DNA from: Novosphingobium sp.
GTDB lineage: Bacteria > Pseudomonadota > Alphaproteobacteria > Sphingomonadales > Sphingomonadaceae
Reading direction: 5' to 3'
Length of the DNA stretch: 9,325 bases
NCBI GenBank assembly: GCA_009885425.1
Contig: VFKS01000203.1
Span: 1 to 9,325 of the forward strand
The notes under the pieces are model-generated. The model was not told the DNA's origin. It made no database searches and saw only the letters and a list, made by a program, of their open reading frames with translations. The translations under genes and the position numbers were made by a program. Below, piece by piece: positions 6,813-9,325 of the stretch (position 1 is the first letter of the stretch; every line of letters starts with the position of its first letter).

Positions 6813-6986
6813 TCAGGTGTTGCCGGACGCCATTCCGCTCGAGCTGGAATTGAAGGTGGTTTGCAGCTGGTTGCCCATCCCCTGCATCGCGGTGATCGCG
6901 GCGACTGCAATCAGGGCCGCGATCAGGCCATATTCGATCGCAGTGGCGCCGTCGGTGTTGCGAATAAGCTTGCGGATGCATTGCAT
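6813..6986 (-). CDS. Flp/Fap-type (type IVb) pilin
   Basis: A 57-residue prepilin of the Flp family, the major subunit of thin adhesive pili assembled by Tad/Cpa machinery. The short basic leader (MQCIRKLIRNTDG) ends at a Gly. The mature protein starts ATAIEYG with the conserved Glu at +5 and Tyr at +6, where the prepilin peptidase (TadV/CpaA) cuts and which marks this family. It continues as one hydrophobic helix (LIAALIAVAAITAM) and a short polar Ser-rich tail. The ATG at 6986 is preferred to a TTG ten codons earlier because it gives the typical Flp leader length; a purine stretch GAGAAAG lies about 9 bases upstream. No tad/cpa assembly genes are in the window, so the pilin stands alone. 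It is followed by the tandem hairpins and then by the receptor gene on the same strand. Confidence 0.93.
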   Translation of the reverse strand: MQCIRKLIRNTDGATAIEYGLIAALIAVAAITAMQGMGNQLQTTFNSSSSGMASGNT

Positions 6987-7047
6987 GATATTGGTCTTTC
7001 TCGTTGATTTGATCAAACTATGCGCTGCGAGGGTTAAGGCTGGCTAA

Positions 7048-7076
7048 GTGACAATACCTTCCAGAACAGGTTAATT
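7048..7076 (+). promoter_or_regulatory. Candidate promoter of the S9 peptidase gene
   Basis: GTGACA (7048-7053, five of six bases of TTGACA) and TTAATT (7071-7076) lie 17 bases apart on the plus strand, about 125 bases ahead of the peptidase ATG. The -10 match is weak. The region 6987-7200 separates two divergent genes and must hold both promoters; I could not identify the pilin one. A 10-bp palindrome TTTGATCAAA (7008-7017) also lies here. Confidence 0.3.
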
Positions 7077-7200
7077 GCGAAACCATGGCACTGCGCCCTG
7101 CGGATCGGGATCAGCCCTTCGTCGATTGAGCGGTTGCTCTGCTGCGCATCGCGCGCCACAACCCGCGTCACTTGGACTTTCTAATGGGGAACCCGCCGTC

Positions 7201-9135
7201 ATGCGCCATCTGCTGCTCGCCCTTACCGCCTTGACTCTGCCGACTGCCGCATTGCACGCGCAGGACGCCGCGGCCCCTGCCGCACCCAAGCCAGCCGCGC
7301 TTGAGGCTGACGGTATTCCGGCAATCCCGATGAGCCTGGTTGAAACCACCCGGCCTTATATGGAATTTCGCACCGCCGGCTTCGTCGATTGGGATCCGGT
7401 GACCCGCTCAATGCTGATTTCGACCCGCTTCGCCAGTGTCGCCCAGCTCCATACGGTCAAGGGCCCGGGCATGGCCCGCCGCCAGATCAGCTTTGAGCCC
7501 GAGCCCTTGGGCGGCACCTATCTGCCGGGCGATGGCACCTTGATCGTCAGCAAGGACAAGGGCGGGAACGAATTCTACCAGCTCTACACGCTCAAGAACG
7601 GCAAGCTGACCTTGCTGACCGATGGCAAGAGCCGCAACAGCCTGGGCGGCGTCAGCAAGGACGGCAAGTGGATCGCCTATAGCAGCACCCGCCGCAACGG
7701 CGCCGATACCGACCTTTACATCATGGATCCGCGCGATCCTTCGTCGGGTCGGATGGTCAAGGAGATGAAGGGCGGCGGCTGGGTGCTCGGCGCTTTTGCC
7801 CCCGGCAACACGCACGGCGTGGTCGCCAACTATGTCTCGGTTACCAAGACCGACCTTTACTGGCTCGATCTTGCCAGCGGCACCATGACTCCGATCGGCG
7901 ATCACAAGAAGTCGATCTCTTACGGCGGCGGGCGCTTTGCGCCTGATGGCACCTTGTGGATCACCAGCGACGAGGGCAGCAACTTTGCCCGGCTCGGCAC
8001 GCTCGATCCCAAGACCGGTAAGTTCACTCCCAAGAGCACCGAGGCCAAGTGGGATGTCGAAGGGTTCGACATTGCCGATGACGGCAGCTTCATCACCTAT
8101 ACCGTCAACGAAGCCGGGGTTTCCAAGCTGAAACTGATGGACCCCAAGACCGGCGCGGTGCGCGAGGTTACCGGCCTGCCCAAGGGCACCATCGGCCGCG
8201 TGCGGATTGCGCCGTGGGGCACAATCGGGCTGACCGTTTCCAGCGCCAAAGTTCCGGCCGATGCCTATTCGGTCGATCCCGCCACTCTCGCCGTCACCCG
8301 CTGGACCGAAAGCGAAACCGGCGGGCTTGACCCCTCGGTCAATGTCGAGCCCGAATTCGTCGAAGTGAAGAGCTTTGACGGCGAGCTGGTCAGCGGCTTC
8401 CTCTACCGCCCCGATCCCGCGAAATTCCCCGGCAAGCGCCCGCTGATCGTCAATATCCATGGCGGACCCGAAGGCCAGTCCACCCCCGGCTTCCGCGGCC
8501 GCACCAACTACCTTATCAACGAGCTCGGCGTCGCGGTGTTCTATCCCAACGTCCGCGGCTCGACCGGGTTCGGCAAGCGCTTCGTCAGTCTCGATAACGG
8601 GCCGTTCCTGCGCGAAAACTCGGTCAAGGATGTGGGCGCGTTTCTGGACCGGCTGGAAGGCGATGCCGGGATCGACAAGGACCGCATCGCGGTTCAGGGC
8701 GGCTCCTACGGCGGCTATATGTGCTATGCCACCGCGATCCGGTATGGCGGGCGGTTCAAGGCGGCGGATTGCATTGTGGCGATCAGCAACTTCGTCACTT
8801 TCCTTGAAAACACCCAAAGCTATCGCCGCGATCTGCGCCGAGTCGAATATGGTGATGAGCGCGATCCCAAGCAGCGCGCCAAGCTGCTCGAAATCTCACC
8901 CCTGACCAAGATCGATCAGCTTTCGATCCCGCTGCTGGTCGTCACCGGCGCCAACGATCCGCGCGTCCCCAAAAGCGAAGCCGATCAGGCCGTCGCCGCT
9001 GTCCGCGCCAAAGGCCGCAGTGCCTGGCACCTGGTCGGCCTCAACGAAGGGCACGGTTTCGCCAAAAAGGAAAACGCCGACTATCAGTTCTGGGTGGAGC
9101 TGATGTTCTGGGAAAAGAACTTGCTGGCGAAGTAA
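7201..9135 (+). CDS. Secreted S9-family (prolyl oligopeptidase-like) serine peptidase
   Basis: A 644-residue peptidase, probably periplasmic, that should cleave short peptides, as dipeptidyl, acylaminoacyl and prolyl oligopeptidases do. It has a signal peptide MRHLLLALTALTLPTAALHA|QD. The first ~380 residues form a beta-propeller with TolB-like repeats, for example DGKWIAYSS and YIMDPRDP. The C-terminal alpha/beta-hydrolase domain (about 385-644) has the oxyanion segment H420-G-G-P, the nucleophile Ser502 in GGSYGGY, Asp586 in GANDPRVP and His618 in NEGHGF, a complete and correctly ordered triad. The open frame reaches back to a TTG at 7075, but the ATG at 7201 starts the signal peptide and has a modest GGGGA 10 bases ahead. 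It is divergent from the pilin and convergent with the DUF192 gene. The exact peptide specificity cannot be read from the sequence. A long open frame on the opposite strand (7408-8817) is a codon-bias shadow. Confidence 0.94.
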   Translation: MRHLLLALTALTLPTAALHAQDAAAPAAPKPAALEADGIPAIPMSLVETTRPYMEFRTAGFVDWDPVTRSMLISTRFASVAQLHTVKGPGMARRQISFEPEPLGGTYLPGDGTLIVSKDKGGNEFYQLYTLKNGKLTLLTDGKSRNSLGGVSKDGKWIAYSSTRRNGADTDLYIMDPRDPSSGRMVKEMKGGGWVLGAFAPGNTHGVVANYVSVTKTDLYWLDLASGTMTPIGDHKKSISYGGGRFAPDGTLWITSDEGSNFARLGTLDPKTGKFTPKSTEAKWDVEGFDIADDGSFITYTVNEAGVSKLKLMDPKTGAVREVTGLPKGTIGRVRIAPWGTIGLTVSSAKVPADAYSVDPATLAVTRWTESETGGLDPSVNVEPEFVEVKSFDGELVSGFLYRPDPAKFPGKRPLIVNIHGGPEGQSTPGFRGRTNYLINELGVAVFYPNVRGSTGFGKRFVSLDNGPFLRENSVKDVGAFLDRLEGDAGIDKDRIAVQGGSYGGYMCYATAIRYGGRFKAADCIVAISNFVTFLENTQSYRRDLRRVEYGDERDPKQRAKLLEISPLTKIDQLSIPLLVVTGANDPRVPKSEADQAVAAVRAKGRSAWHLVGLNEGHGFAKKENADYQFWVELMFWEKNLLAK

Positions 9136-9163
9136 TCGCGCGAGGTTCCAATCCGGCGAACAG

Positions 9164-9193
9164 ATTTGGGACACGGAATACCGTGTCCCAAAT
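9164..9193. terminator. Bidirectional terminator-like hairpin between convergent genes
   Basis: ATTTGGGACACGG (9164-9176) and CCGTGTCCCAAAT (9181-9193) are perfect 13-base inverted repeats around an AATA loop. The hairpin lies 28 bases after the peptidase stop and 6 bases beyond the stop of the convergent DUF192 gene. The outer A/T pairs give a short T-run in either direction, so it can serve both genes. It could also be one copy of a dispersed repeat, which one window cannot show. Confidence 0.7.
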
Positions 9194-9199
9194 TGCCCC

Positions 9200-9325
9200 T
9201 CACCACTCTACCCGGCCCCCCGCCACAATCCCCAGTTCCGCCGCACGGCCGCCGGGGATTTCCAGCACGGCTTTGGCGAGGCCGACCGAGTTGAGCGGGC
9301 TTTCGTCATAGGGGACGGCGTTGGC
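9200..9325 (-). CDS. C-terminus of a DUF192 (COG1430) family protein (partial)
   Basis: The last 41 residues of a protein entering from the right edge, ending with TGA at 9200-9202. The visible part reads [21 protein letters not shown] followed by [16 protein letters not shown]. This is the typical C-terminal half of DUF192, a small, usually exported family of about 110-170 residues with the pattern VLEI-x-x-G-x-x-x-x-LGI-x-x-GD-x-V. Here the Asp of the final GD turn is Gly (AGGRV), a mild departure. The molecular function of the family is not established. The gene is convergent with the S9 peptidase, and its stop lies 6 bases from the shared hairpin. Confidence 0.85.
   Translation of the reverse strand, partial: ANAVPYDESPLNSVGLAKAVLEIPGGRAAELGIVAGGRVEW

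Noticed and set aside
7004..7016. TTGAT-TTG-ATCAA resembling an FNR/CRP-type site
   Set aside because: The spacer is 3 bases rather than the 4 of the known consensus, so half-site phasing is wrong; kept only as a palindrome note.
7085..7129. 14-codon open frame in the peptidase leader, considered as a leader peptide
   Set aside because: It has no convincing ribosome binding site, no run of regulatory codons and no attenuator-like structure after it.
7408..8817. Long open frame (469 codons) on the minus strand inside the S9 peptidase gene
   Set aside because: It is fully antisense to a gene with an intact catalytic triad; its Gly/Ala/Asp-rich composition without domain motifs is what GC-rich codon bias produces on the opposite strand.
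1..9325. Mobile element, phage, toxin-antitoxin, defence or CRISPR content
   Set aside because: No transposase, integrase, direct-repeat array, terminal inverted repeats flanking genes or defence-type domains were seen; gene order and composition look like ordinary chromosome.

Overview
The window looks like chromosomal DNA of a GC-rich alphaproteobacterium, most likely a member of the Sphingomonadales (Sphingomonas, Novosphingobium or Erythrobacter type). This rests on the style of the proteins: a large TonB-dependent receptor with a sphingomonad-like signal peptide and plug, a periplasmic S9 peptidase beginning with an 'AQDA' mature end, and a small Flp pilin. No rRNA, tRNA, insertion sequence, phage gene or CRISPR array was seen. 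The genus assignment is inference.

Layout. From 1 to 6986 all genes lie on the minus strand. Reading in the direction of transcription (right to left): a small Flp-type pilin (6813-6986), a structured intergenic region with a promoter-like sequence (6549-6812), a 919-residue TonB-dependent receptor (3789-6548) ending at a strong intrinsic terminator (3730-3765), then a tight four-gene unit (3663 to 277). That unit encodes an NTF2/SnoaL-like protein, a GNAT acetyltransferase, a nitrilase-superfamily carbon-nitrogen hydrolase and a D-Ala-D-Ala carboxypeptidase (PBP4/DacB family). All three junctions in this unit are 4-base stop/start overlaps (GTGA, ATGA, GTGA), so the genes are probably translationally coupled. 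Downstream, the first 35 codons of another exported protein run off the left edge. On the plus strand a secreted prolyl-oligopeptidase-family peptidase (7201-9135) is divergent from the pilin. It converges on the C-terminus of a DUF192 protein at the right edge, with a perfect 13-bp hairpin between them that could terminate both.

How the parts may work together. The receptor, the S9 peptidase and DacB act in the envelope, on outer-membrane uptake, peptide breakdown and peptidoglycan trimming. The GNAT and nitrilase genes are adjacent and coupled, and the same two domains are fused in one protein in other bacteria (Bacillus subtilis YhcX), so they probably act on one small-molecule pathway. 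The substrate is unknown. The most interesting item is this NTF2-like/GNAT/nitrilase/DacB unit, whose metabolic role cannot be deduced from the sequence alone.
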